Below, in pieces: positions 35,492 to 49,073 of a stretch of DNA of 64,000 nt. How positions within the stretch are numbered: position 1 is the first letter of the stretch; every line of letters starts with the position of its first letter. The position numbers were made by a program, and so were the translations under genes. Under the pieces are notes generated by a model. The model saw only the letters and a program-made list of their open reading frames with translations. It was not told where the DNA came from and did no database searches. This DNA comes from Cloeon dipterum (lineage: Eukaryota > Arthropoda > Insecta > Ephemeroptera > Baetidae): assembly GCF_949628265.1 (NCBI RefSeq), contig NC_088786.1, positions 9,114,001 to 9,178,000 of the forward strand, written 5' to 3'.

Positions 35492-38400
35492 TCAATCCTT
35501 CAGGGAGGTGAACCTGCGCAGTCTGCCCCTGATTTTGTGGTTTTTGACCACCCTCTGGATCCTGAGGTTGCATCCGGCGCCGCCCAGGTAGGTGACCTCG
35601 GCCTTGGCGCCCTCCTGCACGGCGCCGATCAGGGCCTTGACCGCCTCGGCGCCCACGTCCTGCGCGCTGATCCTCAGGGTGGAGCCGGCGAAGCGGTCCC
35701 GGATGGCCCTGCCGAGGGTGGCGGCCTGGTGCGGCTGCAGGCCGACGCCCTCGATGGCCAGCCAGCTGAGCAGGCCCAGACTGGCCACGGCCGTCTGCAG
35801 GAAGCAATGCTCGATGGCGTTCCTGCCGCCGTCCGTCACGCTCAGGTTGTCGGCCCGCAAATGGCTCAGGGAGCACAGCCGCAGGGCCCGACCAACCGCC
35901 CTGAGCGACCTTTCCGGCTCTTCGAGTTTGATCCTCCAGCCGCCCAGCCGCAGCGTCTGCAATGAGCGGAAGTGCTGCGACAGCGTCGAGATGAAGTGCA
36001 CCAGCGTCTTGTCGTCGACGAACTCCTCCTTGTCAGGGTCGCCGTGCTGATCGAGGCTCAGGTCGAGCTCGCTGAGGCGCGTGAAGCCGCGCAGGAAGGG
36101 CAGGATGTGCGGCCCGCGCAGCACCACGTGCTCGTTGACCGCCACCGCGAAGCCGGCCAGCCGCAGGAAGACGACGCTCGACGCGTCGAACTCTGGCAGT
36201 GACGACAGGAGTTCCGCCCGCACCTCGTAGTCGTCGCGCTTGCCCAAACGCGCCAGCCGACCTTCGACGCAGGTGATGTGGACGCGACAGTGCGACAGCA
36301 CCAGGTCTCGCAGCTCCGTCGACCGCAGGAAACTCGTCAGGGCGCTCAGAGTCACGTCCTCCTGCAACCAGAAAGCAAATCCCAATTCAGCCCGTTGACA
36401 ATTGCGCAGAGGTTAATTGGTTTCAACCCATCACAATAATCAAAGCGCTTGGTTAATAATGGACGAGATAATCTCAGTTGAACGATTTTCGAGCTCAATT
36501 GCTACAAACAAATTGCTTTCGATTGGCTATTTCGCGAACGTCAACCACATTCAATAAACAAATAGGTCAGTGAATCTTCTTTTTAATTTTTCGATTTCAT
36601 TCGTGTAAAAATTTTCATAACGGGACTGTTGATTTATTCTCTAGTCAATTCAATTCAAATTTCCTTTATTCATTAATACGGAACATTTACAATGACTTTT
36701 GAATAGTTGTCAGGATCAATTTTAAGAAAGTTTTTGCCAGCCTTAAACGTTCCTTGCAAGATTGACACCAACTGCATGTGTTTTTTCAACTTCACAAAAA
36801 TATTAAACGTTTCTACAAACGTTTCTAAATCACATAAACTCAGGCAAATTAATCATGTGTTACTAAACTATAGGAAATGTGAAAAATTAGCACATAAAAA
36901 TACGTCAAAGTTGTTGAAAATTTCATTCTAGTTGAAATATCATGTAAAATTCAGAAAACATTATTCCGACGGAAAACTATGGAATTGAGAAATTGAGAAA
37001 ATTTTCCTGCTTCATTTTGATTTTGACCATTTTAGAAGGGAAAAAGGGCTCGTAAATGTAAATAAAGTGTTTGTTTTAAACCCGCTTTGAACTTGAGCTA
37101 ATTTCGTCTCTTTAATCAGAATTGAAAGCCAAGAATAAGGTCAGCAGAGTGAGTTTCCGAGAACAACAAATAGGGTTTCACCCTGGCAAATGCGCAGCAC
37201 TTGTTTTATTTTATTAGCCGCCATTCAGAGATAAAGCTGGCTCGGGGTGCGCGCAGCGGCGACAAAAGCGAGATAAATTTTATTAACAAACGCAGTCCGG
37301 ATAAATCACCCGGAATTAACCCTCTACGGCCGCGAGTGCCGTAAAAGCCGGGGAAAAAGGTCGGCTAAAATGCAGTGAAATAAATTAGCTCACCTCCACT
37401 CTAAAAGTCCATCCGTCGAGGCCGAGTAGGCGCAACGAGGGGCTGCGCGAGAGCGCGTGACACAGCAGCTGCGTCGGTGCGTCCATGAAGACTATCCTGG
37501 GCGAGGCCAGGTCGAGAAGTTGCAGGCCAGGCGACTCGGGCAGGGCCAGGATCACGGGCAGCACCTCACCCAACCTTGATGCGCCCTCCAACCTGAAGAG
37601 CAAAACGACGGGCTGTGTTATCATTTTTTTTTTCAATTTGAAATTATTCATATTTTATAGCTTTGTGTGTAAAAGGGAAATTAAAATACATTTGCATGGT
37701 AGAAGAGGGTAGGGAATGTGGGATATTAATTTAAAACGCCAATGTGTAGAAGCCGGTATTCGAGAAGATTATATAATGGCATTTCCCTGGCTTCTCCAGC
37801 AGCAGCGAAAATCCTGAATTTCCCTTTCTTTATCAAAAATACCAATTATTACCGTCCTGCACTATAGCGGTTATTGAATTTCCAGTTTTTCCCTTTTCTG
37901 CGTTTTAAGAATTTTGTGGCATTTGGTTGCAAAATCGTTTGGACAATAGAGACAAATTTGAAATATAAAATTGTGGTCTTTATGTGCACGGAATATACTG
38001 TCTAGAATTTAGCCCCAAAAATCTTTTTGCGCCTTAATGCCATATTTATTGTGCCGCAATAATAAAAATACCAGATTTTCCGACCAAGTATTGCCAAAAA
38101 CGATTGAGGCAAAAGTTTACATGCAAAAAACATCGAAAAGGATTGATTTTTACTGGGAAAACTATAACAAGCCTGCTCTAAAAACACCCTTTTTTAAAAA
38201 TTTCACTAGAAATTAAAAATAAAATGTCGAACACATGTCCTTTATCAAGGTAATTTGTTTTATTGAGAAATCCCCTTTTTTAGAAATTAATTCCAGTCTC
38301 AGTCAGGTTTCATGAATACTAGTCCTAATTTAAGAGGATCAATATCCTTGAAAATTACCGGAGTGCGGCCAGGGAGCGTGACTTGCGCACGGCATCGCCG

Positions 38401-41400
38401 AGGCAGAGGGCGTCATCGGCGCCCAGGGCGCATTTGCTGACGTTGAGGGCGCGAACGCAGACATTGGGGTCCTTGGCGGACTCGAAGATGGCGTGGAAGC
38501 CAGAAGCGGTTCTGTGCTCGAGCGCCTCGCACACGATGGGCGGGCAGTACTTCTGGAAGAGGGCCGTGTCGGAGAGCCTCTTGTCATCTTTCGGGGTGCC
38601 TGGCGCTCTCGGCAGGGTGGTGGAGGCCGGGCCGCGCGACAAGCTGTGGTAGGTGTGCGAGCGGGGCAGCGAGAAGTAGCTGCTGCCCTTGGGCGACGAG
38701 CCCTTGGCACGCTCCGTCGAACCGCTGCTGCTGCCGACGCTGACGCCGCTCGACGACGGCGGGTCGTCGCGCACCAACGCGCCCCACGAGCCGCTCAGGT
38801 TGAGCGCCAGCAGCGGACGCACCCGCATCAACGCCGCCAGCGCCCGCAGTCCGTCGGCGCCACAGCCCAAGTGTGGAAGATGCAGTACCGATACCGACGG
38901 CGTCTCCTCCAGCGCCGCGCACAGCTGACTCAGCTGCGACGAATTTAGGCTCAGGTCCAGCACCAGTTTGCTCAGCTTCGGACAGCTGATCTCGCCCTGC
39001 GACAGGCACGCTGACAGCGAGTTTACTAGTGGTTGAAATCTGTAACAAAGCACACAATTATAGATCTCAAACATTTCAAATAAAAATCCTCTAATAAGCA
39101 TGAATTTTTTTGGTAAAAATTTCAATTATAGAAAAATTGGTATTGCATATGTAATCTAAAAAAATCATATTTTTAAACGGTTGCGGGTTTTATCTATTCG
39201 GATTTTAATTAGGTTTAAATTATCTTAAATTTCTATTCTGTATCAGTATCGTATTTTAGGGTAGTTTTTTCGATAGTTTTAAGATTTAAAGTTTATTTCT
39301 GTTGGTTAAAATGAAAATATTTTAGATCTATGATCTAGAAGAAAAAATTAAAAGTAAACTACACTCAAAGTGAATTTTATGAACAAAAAATTTAAATTAC
39401 AAAATGGATCTACTGGCAGCTACGAGTAAAAATTTGAATGGGAAAAAATTAATTTGCACGTTCTTGGGTTATACAACCAGCTATTTCGGCTTCGCAGGCC
39501 TTGAATCAGCAGTACTTTAACGTAGAAACAAAATTCATGGTGAATGGTTAGCTCTAGAAAATCTTGAATCAAATGTCGTTGGAAACACTCATTTCTGAGC
39601 ACAAATTTAAACTGAAACTAGCTACGAAATCCCTCTATCAGATGCACACGCTCTAGTGCCAAAAATTCTGTATTTTTCATAATATCGTAATATCTCCTAC
39701 TTCAACATTGATTTCTTAAGACAATGCTAAAAGACAGTTATAATATTAAAAAAATTACTGTGATAATTTATTACTAACGTTTATTTAATAAAATATATAA
39801 AAAATGCTTTTTAAAGTGAAATTCTGGTAGCGTTTATCACATATTCTTCAAATATCTTGCTTTCGTAATCAGTTCCTAAATTTTAATAGATTTAGATAGG
39901 TAATTTAAATTCAAAATTTAAATAGGAATTTAGTTTTTTGAACTCACCTATCCGGAGGAATCTCATCGACGCAGGTGATGACTAGCTCAAAAGTCTGCAG
40001 TCTGGGCTTGGGCACTGTCAACGCGACGTACTTGGACAGCTTGATCACTTGGGTCGCCGACAGTTCGTGCCCGAGCAGGGACGAAATGCGCACAGCCTTG
40101 ACACTCTCATTCTCCGCTAAAGCACAAAAAAACTTGTCCAACGCTTCCGGGTCGACGTTCTCGGTCTGCACGATGAGCTCGAGCGCCTGCAGGGGACAGG
40201 CAGCGCTGCTGAGCACCAGACTCCAGCCGAGCAGCTCGCCGGGAGAGGTGTGCACGACCTGAGCACCGGAGCTGCCGACGCCCGTGCAGCGCAGCAGGCG
40301 GCACACGGCGGCCACGTTGGCGTCGCCGGGGCCGCACGCGCGCAGCAGCGTGAACAGCACCCGGATGCTCACGTCCAGCGGGCACAGCTGCTCGAACACG
40401 AGGAAACCCTTGCGGCCGAGCAGGCCCATCAGCACCCGCGGAATCAGGCTCGGCGTGTCCGGGTGCAGGAAGCCCGGGATCTCCTCCATCTCGCGCTGCA
40501 GAATGTTGGAGTAGTGCACGATCGAGGAGACGTAGTAGGCGGCCAGGTACTCGCTGAACGCCGGGTGGATCGCGTGGAAGTGCTCCAACTTGCGGCCCCC
40601 CCTGCCGAACTGGAGGCCTCGCGTCAGAAATCCCAATTCAGTGATCTCCAGTCCGTGGCACGCCGTCTTTATCTCCGTCTCTTGATACACAAAGCAGCCG
40701 GCGTTCACGCCCGACAGCGCCAGCTTGCCGAATTCTGCCATCAGCTTCTTGGCGTGCGTCGGCAACTCGCCGCCCGACTCTGTGGGGCTCTGGCCTCGCC
40801 GCGCCAGACACCGGCTCACCATGCACTTGAACATGGCGTTGTAGATTTCGTGCACCGGCGCGTCCGGAGAAGGGAGCGTGCCGCCGCCCTCCTCGAACAT
40901 GATGCACAGCAGGATCCAGCCCAGGGGCCACGTCGCCAGGTCGCGCAAAGGGTTGCTCTCCTCGCCCAGGGCGTCCAGGAACCGAGAGGCGCCGTCCGGG
41001 ATGCGCTTTCCTATAAATTTAGACGGTTTTGACTTTAATCCATGGTTGTGAAAACCAAATTTACTTCCTGGTGAGACCGAAATTGAATTAAGTTGTGGAG
41101 AAAAAGCTTAAAACTCTTGTGTTGTGTTGGAAGAGTTAATTATGTGTGCAAATATTTTCTATGGTGAAAAATATTCAGAAAACAACTTCACCAAAAAAAT
41201 CGAACCATGCATGTTGAAGTTTTAAAGCTTTTTTCAAATGGTTTCAAAATTTCACGAGGAAAATAGTAATGTTTTCTTTTAATTTTAGTCCCAAAATCGC
41301 AGACTTTGAGGCACTGTATGTAAAGTAGGAAATTCTTGGAATTACGACCTGCAATTTTCAGGAGGGCAACACCTCCACGAATTTGCATCAAAATCCGAGA

Positions 41401-44400
41401 CCCTTGCCAACAGGGTGTCGACATTGGTTAGTTTAAAAACCATAGATAGTACTGGAAAAATTATTAAAAAAATTCAAAATGGTTTTTGTGGTCAGGCATG
41501 AAGAGCCTCAATATTTTGGTGTTGTTGTTTTTTTTTTTAATCCATTAAATCTATATTTCACAAGAAAAATATTGCCATTCAATCTTAACAGAGTTTAAAA
41601 TAAAAATATATTGTAGCAAATTAAAATGTGGATAATATACCTAAAAAGTACTGCTGTGTGAGGCGGGCCACGTGGTTGAGCTGGAGGCCGGTAAGCAGCA
41701 CCCGGCGCTGCACGAACGGCGCGAGCAGATTGGCCCTGCGGCCAGGGCACAGGGTGATGACGACCCGCGCGTCTGGCAGCAGGCGGCCTTCAAGCAGTTC
41801 GGTGGCGTCGCCCGTGAGCAGCTCGTCGTCGTAGTCACCGTCCAGTACGATCATCAGCTTCTCCTCGAGGGCGCTGAGACGCCGCCACACCCGCGAGAAA
41901 CTGTCCTTGCCGCTGCCCAGGGCCGCCCTGGGAAACAGCGACTTGCCAATGAACTGGCTCAGGCTTTGGCCTGAGCTCCGCAGCTCCCGCAGCGGGATCA
42001 GCAGGGCGATGTGGATGGCGTTGCTCAGCCAGGGGTCCGAGTGCGTGGCCCACGAGTGCAGCAGCCGCAGCGCCAGGCTTGTTTTCCCGCTGCCAGGCAG
42101 ACCCTCGATCAGCACGCGTCGAGGGGCCTCCAGCAGGATGCCTTCGTCCATCTGCAACAATCCGCGACCAATAATGAATATTTTGAGTTCACTTAGATTA
42201 TTTCATGATCTTATATAAAATGTGGGTCCCGATTTAGCAAGGAAATAAAGTAGTACTTTATAGAGAAATAGTTTGATTTATTGGTCGTATATTTTTTCCT
42301 AGTTTATTTTTCCATCTCTAGAGATTTGACTGGTTTATACGGGTTTTAAAAATTTAATGGTCTTTAAAATGGCTTTCGATGATTCTTTTTCATTTTATTG
42401 GCTCAAAATGATTAGAATTTCAGAAAAAACCGATCGTATAAAATTCACAACCGTACGCAAAGATAGGAGTTGAATGTAACTAAGCCGGCTGTATAAAACT
42501 GTCGCAACATCACATTAAGACTGCGTTTATGCACTTATTATTTTTATAGTTTTTATCAGGGGAGAGTAGCAATTTTTCGCTCGACTTGAGAGTGTGTGCT
42601 GAAGTGAAGAATGTGGTACAGTTGCGGAAACAATCGCATCGATTTTGCTGCAAAAGGCTAACCCACTTTGTCTCAACGAAAAAATACAAACTTTAAACGA
42701 GTTCCTGATATTTGCAGAGCAACACAATGTGAATAATAAATTTCAAACTTGGATGAAACCACGAGTGCGGCCATATATCAGTTGAGTGGAACGGTCTTAA
42801 CTGTGCAAGAGAGAGATTACACGTCGTCGCAATGAATAATATCGCGATATAATTCACGGAGGACGCGGGCAGGAAGAGACACACAACAAAGTGCGTGCGT
42901 TGATGAAATATTCACCACCCTGGCGACTTCCCAATGCACCTGTGGCGTGAGAGAGTCTCGTCGTGGCTCGGTGGTCAGTCCGCCAGCCGCAAAATCAATA
43001 GCGCAATCTCCTTTTTTTTCTCTCTTGCCGCCGACGTGTCTTTATGATCGTGCTTCTCGTTTTTACGGCCGGAGAATTAAATGCAAACTTTTTACGCGGA
43101 ACAACGCTCAGCTCTATTACGAAATTTATCACTTGGCGTCACCACCGCCAGCCGTGTATCATTTTAATTAATTTTTACTGCCCTTATCTCTACTGCCACT
43201 GGCCAGCCCCTTTCGGCGGCTTTGAACAAAGGTGTGTGTATATATCTCTTGTCCAGTATATTGTTTGATTATACATATATACATCCTACTTTCGAGAATC
43301 AACTTAGTTTATGTGTGGAGACCTTTTCGGATATTCAAGCAACATAATTGTTTTAAAAACGCTTTCCTTTAAGGCTTTCTATGATAATTCGAGCGATGTT
43401 TGGTGTCGAGTGCGGGCTGATTTACGCCTACATTTGACTCGCTTTGCATTGCAATGGCGAGTCCATTTGGATTTGGGAGGATTGCGAAAGCTTTCCCTCT
43501 CGCTACTTGATTTCACGGGACAAATGTCTAGCGATTCAATAAAGAGACCAACTCTGCGGGGGCAATAACACGAAGTCCTTTTCTGGACTGGGCTTCCTCC
43601 AATATGGCACGTGCGCACATTTTATGCGTTCGCGAAGTTGCAGTTGGGACACGTAGTATTCGTGAGTTTTCGCTATCAGGGGGTTGCCCATCTCAAAAGA
43701 GATGAACCGATTAAAAAAAATCTTGACTCTTTCAATGTGCTTGTGCTGTGCTGTGCAAACCAGTTGTTTATTCTTGTTAAATTAAAAGAAGTCCGATTAT
43801 ACTTATCACATATACGTCCCCGAACGAGGAAAAGATTCGAAAAAACGATTTTGTAAACAACCTTCAACCAAGATATACACGCAAGTAAAATTCGTAATTT
43901 AACCTTTGACTTTTCGAAACTAAAGAAGCAAAATAGCATTTATAAACCTCTCTAAAAGTGCATGGATTTTTAGCTTTTAAATGCCAGATTATTTTACAAC
44001 AGAGCGTAAAAAATATGACACAAAATGTCATTGTGCTTTTGCAACCGCTAATATTTTTTCGTAAAACCTTATGTCTTGTCTCTTGAATAAAATCTAGAGC
44101 TTGCAGACTTTGGGCATAAAAGGCTGGCATATTTTACAATGCAAATACCACTTTTGAGATGGGTAACACCTTGATAGCGAACAACTCGCGACAAATCCGT
44201 GTCCCAATAACATAGCCAACCAATAACATGGGTGCATGGGTCTCATTGGAGGAAGCCCAGTTCAGTAAAGGACTTTTTAATTTAAATGCTAGACATTCGT
44301 TCCGTGAAATCAATTCACGCGTGCTGGAAAGGTACAAACCAGCTAGTATATAGCGAGTAGGAAAACTTTTGCAATCTTCCCATATACAGATAGACCCGTT

Positions 44401-45253
44401 ATTACAGTACTTGCTTGAGAGTCATTCGTCAACCCCTTAACATTCGGATTCTCATATTGCAAGTGATCGAAAAGCTTGAGTTCAACAATGCGAGCCAACG
44501 GCTTTGCTTTATTATACTATGAAACAGGGCTGCAGTTGACGGGCGGAACTAGCAGGCATAGACAAAAAGACGACTATTTTTAACGAGGAATGTCTGATTT
44601 TTTTTTCTTCCATTGTTGTATTTGTATGTAAGTTGAATAAATAAATAATTATAGATGAGAGTACTAAACCTTTCAAATTGTTTCTTGGCCATGCTAAAAA
44701 TTTGGATTAGGGCTCTCTCCACATTTAACGCTTGAAATAACCTCTCAATTGCCAAATACGCTAATCAAAAATAATTTTTCAGGCCAATGAATAACAATGG
44801 GAGGATTGCGAGGGCGAAAGAATAATAGCGCTAGAGAGCTGGGCAGAGGAATAAAATTGCCGGTCGGCCGGCCGGTTGGCTCACCCGCAGTGCAGTCAGC
44901 AATTGATCCATCCTCATGGTTGCCGATTCTCCAGGAGCGACGAGTCGCAGCGCCGGTTGGAACGACGCCGGACTGAGGGTGCCCGGGGGCAGTTCGGGGG
45001 CCCACGCCGGGGGCTGCGGCTGGTCGCGGGAGGCGAGCTCGCGGTAGAGGGCGCGCAGGAAGCGCTGTAGCGCCGTCAGTGGGTCTTTGTCCTTCTCGGG
45101 GCTGTTGCCGCGCCTCGCGTTCGCCCTCAGGGTCGAGATGTAGTGCGGCTGCGGCGGCGGGGGCGGCACGCCGTCCAGACTGCACGGCGACGGCGACCGC
45201 TGCTGCAGACGCGTCATCCCGGGCGGTTGCGCCACTGGGCTCACTATTTGTTC
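35492..45253 (-). CDS. NACHT and leucine-rich repeat protein (NLR-like), 5' exon(s) not found
   Basis: Seven minus-strand exons, 45253-44885, 42151-41641, 41010-39948, 39039-38359, 37592-37394, 36361-35492 (the first starting phase 0 after a gtttcag acceptor), join in frame to 1230 residues. Numbering from the first visible codon: Pro-rich N-terminal part 1-123 (VPPPPPQPH); Walker A GLPGSGKTS at 140-148; Walker B LMIVLDGDYDDELL near 222-235; sensor-like VVITLCPGR near 253; helical and winged-helix region including NPLRDLATWPLGWILLC and HFHAIHPAFSEYLAAYYV, close to the vertebrate NLR pattern; then ribonuclease-inhibitor-like LRRs to the end. A Ser-rich insertion of about 65 residues interrupts the LRRs. 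No N-terminal CARD, PYD or TIR is visible. Role as an innate sensor or scaffold is inference. The exon count is six listed segments of coding sequence; more lie upstream. Confidence 0.8.
42152..44884 (-). other. Large intron of the NLR-like gene
   Basis: Donor gtgagc at 44884 and acceptor attgttgcag at 42152 on the minus strand. It contains no convincing coding; the part at about 42780-43260 is less AT-rich and could be regulatory. Confidence 0.6.
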
Positions 45254-45513
45254 CTGAAACACGCAAAATATGCACTCATTAGTAAACTGGCCATTTTTCG
45301 GATTTGAACACAAAATTTAAGATAATATATATCCAATAAATTGTTTATACGGTTAACGTATGAATGAAGAAAATAAATTGTAAATTTTTATTTGATCCCT
45401 TTTTTCTCTTATAACGGATATTTGAATAGGTTCCACTAGAAAACGTTTGTAAAGTATGTTTTTCCATATTAAATAATTTGATTCAGGAGGTAAAGTCGTC
45501 TCCTTTGCCGCCA

Positions 45514-45531
45514 CACACACACACACACACG
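45514..45531. repeat. CA microsatellite
   Basis: About nine uninterrupted CA units in AT-rich non-coding DNA. Confidence 0.85.
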
Positions 45532-45862
45532 CCCATTAAAATTATATTTTTATGCTCTACTTCCTATAGCACCATCGCAATTTATTTTCTATTCAATTTT
45601 TGCCCCGCATTGCAAAGTCCCTTTTGCAGTTTACAGTGAGTAAAGCAGTGCAATTTTTTATATCTTTATGACAGAATCCCGTGATCATGCTGCGCTTAAG
45701 GACTATGTTATGTTGTTTGGCAATTTGATGTGTGCGAGAGAGACTCAAAGAGCAGCTCATTATTTCGAAAAGCTTTTCGAGTCGGGGTGGATGAGCATCG
45801 CAGAATTTCATTTGTGTTTCATCAGGGATGCGTTTCAAACCAGTCTGTGGAGCCGACGCCGC

Positions 45863-45866
<4 letters not shown>

Positions 45867-45925
<59 letters not shown>
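45867..45925. repeat. GA microsatellite
   Basis: About 29 uninterrupted GA units. It creates artificial Arg-Glu and Ser-Leu open frames on the two strands, which are not genes. Confidence 0.95.
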
Positions 45926-45929
<4 letters not shown>

Positions 45930-48900
45930 GGGCAAAGAGAAAGAATGGAGGCGAGATTTGTATTCATTCATACAGTTGCACTCGGGCTTTGTTTTCGAGA
46001 GTGTCCTTATTCTAAAAACATGTTAGACTTGAACTTCCTTTGAGATGCTTGCTTCTATACTTACGTCAAATGAAATGGAAAGTGAAGTTGTAACGGAGGA
46101 TGATTTTTTTTCTGTGCGGCCTCTGATTTACTGTTTGAAACTAATTACGAATAATAGAACTTTTAGACATTTTAAATCTATTAAGAACCTTTTCTTGAGC
46201 TTGAAACTGTCGAAAAATTATTAGACCATCTAAATCAATTATTTTGAAGGCGAAAAACGTATTAAAAGACGGTAATAAATTACATTATATTTTTCTACTA
46301 AATAAATGTGTACGAAACCTTAATTTAATTTCAATGTGCTTTTTGAAAACATTATTGTTACCTATCGCTTTGTAGAGGGTGAGAAGCGATATTATAAGAA
46401 GTAGATATAAGTAGGTACCATATAAAAAGGATAAAAAGTAAGAAAATGCGCAAGATATTACAAAATACATATATTTTTAATTCACTATGATTCAGGCTGC
46501 ATAATGTTTAGTGTACTTTTCAGAACAATTTTCAGATCAGTCTGGAGGATTACTACAGTTCCAAATCCAGAATTTGTGAATCATTAGATGAAAATTTTGA
46601 CAGATTGGGGCAGTTTTATAATTTTTTATCAAAGTTAAAAGCAGATTGGTTTAAGAAAATCAAAAGGAGATGGTTTTATAATGGAACTTCCACATTGTTG
46701 ACTATTCTTTTGACATTTTTAACTGAGATTTTAAACCGCAAAGGAAAAACTGGTGAAAAAACCCTCTGTATCGGTTCTAAAACTGCCTAAAACCCATTTC
46801 AATTACGCCCAAAACCATCTAACAAAATCATCGTTTTTGCCTAAAATTCCAACTTTATTTTAACCCATGCTGCGGCTGCCTGGCGCACACAGGAAAAAAA
46901 TTCAATATTCGCCGCTGATGCTTTGATTAATATTGAATGAACCTTTGGCATTCGGGCCGCTTTTGTTCGAAACACGCCGCCGGCCAAAGATCACAGAAAG
47001 TCCTTTTTCCAATTGTTTCATCGCGGCGGCAGCGGCGGCCGGGATGGCTCGACGCTATAGCAGCACCAGTCTGACGACTCGTGCAGCGTCATCGAGAGCA
47101 CAATTTGCGTGGAAAACTCGTTCGCTCACTCGGTGCGCTGAAAGCAGCTCTCTGCTGCATTAATTCGACTGCCATTGTTGCGTGTGCGGCTATTAAAATT
47201 AATTGCAACCGCGCGCACCACGCACAACCAGGCCGGTCAACTTAGCCAGATTGCTCTCCTGCCGCTACGACGGAGCCTCTCTTTCTCTTATCTCCCAGAG
47301 CCATTCTGCGCCTCGTCTCACTCGCCTCTCAGCAAAAATTTCAGCCTCTCACTTGAGATGATTTCAGTTAAGATGGAATATTTTAAAAGAGGAAATTTAA
47401 AAAGATTACAGGGTAATAATGATCTGAATGAAAGATAAAATTATTTCCAGGGAGGAAATTTTGTTAAAATGAATAACCTTTGATGCATCAATTAAAGAAT
47501 AGCTTTTACACAATTTGTAAGGGAGTTATTGTGTTCGTTTTTTTAATTGAGGAAAAATTTTGCTAAACTATTAAATTTGAAATTGATAATGAAATCGTTA
47601 AAATGCGGGAAAAGAGTAATGTATAAAACATCAAATGTTTGTGATGATGCTGATTTTCCCTTTCATTTAAAAAAAATAGAATCGCAGGATAAATGTTTTT
47701 TAAAAATAAAATCATTTCGGCTGAATATTTTGTTGCTGCCTAAAATTTAAAAGGTATTTTTTAAGTTGGGATTAAATTACGAAAAGAGACAAATTTGGTC
47801 TCAAAATGGAAATCTAGCCCATAAATAACAACAATTTTTACCAATTAATAAAATTGCATATATTATGTATGCTTGCTGTCCAATTTATTCAACTGGTCTT
47901 TGTTATTTTGGTTTTTACAATTAAAATCACTCTTCCTCTGTGAAATTGGATAGCATTTGGCTCTTTTAGGAGGGAATTATTAAAATGAAATAATTGACAT
48001 TTCCATGCTCAAATTGTATTTCTGTTCTACCTCTGTCCTACTGCCATGACAAATTCATGCCGCAATTCAACTTCGCAGGCGGCCTACGCAAACCATAGTT
48101 CAAAAATTGCTGTTGTCCTTGCGAGAGGGTCGTCATTACGTGTTGCCCTGTCATAAGTCGAGCATGCATTATTCGGTGTTTGCTGCTTTACGAGCGGAGC
48201 GGCCCGAATAATCATCCCCTGCGATTTTCTTTGAAATGCCGGATAGGACGAAGCGACGAAAAATATCGCGGCCACACCACGGAAATTGCAAGCGGCTGGC
48301 CTGCATTGCCAGATACATAATTGGCACCTGGGCTAGATTCGAGCAGTGGCGCACGTGCGGAAATTTGCATCGTTATTGAACCATCAGCAGAGGGACGATC
48401 GCTGTTTATTGCCGAGAAGTCGTACACATATAGTATGTATACGCGGCGGCAACGGCAACCGCAACCGCATCCCTGCCTGCCTCTGTTTTACAGCGTTCTC
48501 TGCTTTTTACGAGCGCCGGGCTGGCACACGGCCGAAATAATTTCCTTTGTTGTAAATGCGAGGGAGTTGTCATGATGACGCCTCCTCTACGACGACAATC
48601 AACTCTTTTATGTCGTGTCTATTTACTTTTGCATGCACAATGCAAGGTAGACAGACTCTCGGTGTTTGGCACGCTTTTCGGCCGTATTTCCTCGAGCATG
48701 AAGAGAGAAAAAAGCACTTCAATGATGTTTGAATTTTGTTTGTTTAAGATTACGCCTTTTTAGAGATACATACCCTCGCCAACAGATTTTTATCTTAAAA
48801 CTCTTATGTATGGTAAAGAAATAATTAATTAGAATCTTTTGATTCCTTTCTATTAGAACCGACTCAAAACTGATGGGAAATTAGAACTCAACAGTTTAAA

Positions 48901-48931
48901 CTCGAGCAGGAAGGAACTACGTTTTTATCTC

Positions 48932-49037
48932 TATAAATGGTGGGCGTGTTCCGTATGGTCAATTTCCAAGGCAAACAGATTTTTGCCCGGACAGAGATAA
49001 CGGCTTGTCAGAGATGATAACGCTCAGTAGATAAACC
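48932..49037 (+). promoter_or_regulatory. Candidate promoter of fucosyltransferase gene A: TATA box and GATA cluster
   Basis: TATAAA at 48932-48937 lies 137 nt before the start codon of gene A. Three GATA motifs follow (agagataa near 48993, gatgataa near 49013, tagataaa near 49028). The later ones would fall in the 5' UTR if the TATA box is used. Confidence 0.4.
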
Positions 49038-49073
49038 GAAGTCTGTAAATACCACATTCATTTCCCCTCTGTC

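Larger units (their letters stand above)
45254..49073. other. Upstream region between the NLR-like gene and the fucosyltransferase array
   Basis: The NLR-like gene must have at least one more exon here or further right, because its first visible exon starts at an acceptor. Less AT-rich non-coding blocks lie at about 46930-47360 and 48030-48540 and are candidates for promoter, 5' UTR exon or enhancer. Simple repeats are listed separately. No open frame here was convincing. Confidence 0.5.

Noticed and set aside
35318-36202. Long plus-strand open frames across the last NLR-like exon
   Set aside because: They are GC-rich shadows of the minus-strand LRR exon, with low-complexity translations and no splice or family support.
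40250-41032. 260-codon plus-strand open frame
   Set aside because: Antisense of the NLR-like winged-helix exon; the translation is Ala/Arg/Gln-rich without recognisable domains.
45593-46043. Ser-Leu and Arg-Glu rich frames
   Set aside because: Generated by the GA microsatellite on both strands.
46605-46790. 61-codon plus-strand frame between the NLR-like gene and the array
   Set aside because: Lys/Thr/Leu-rich chance frame in AT-rich DNA with no homology seen and no neighbouring exons.
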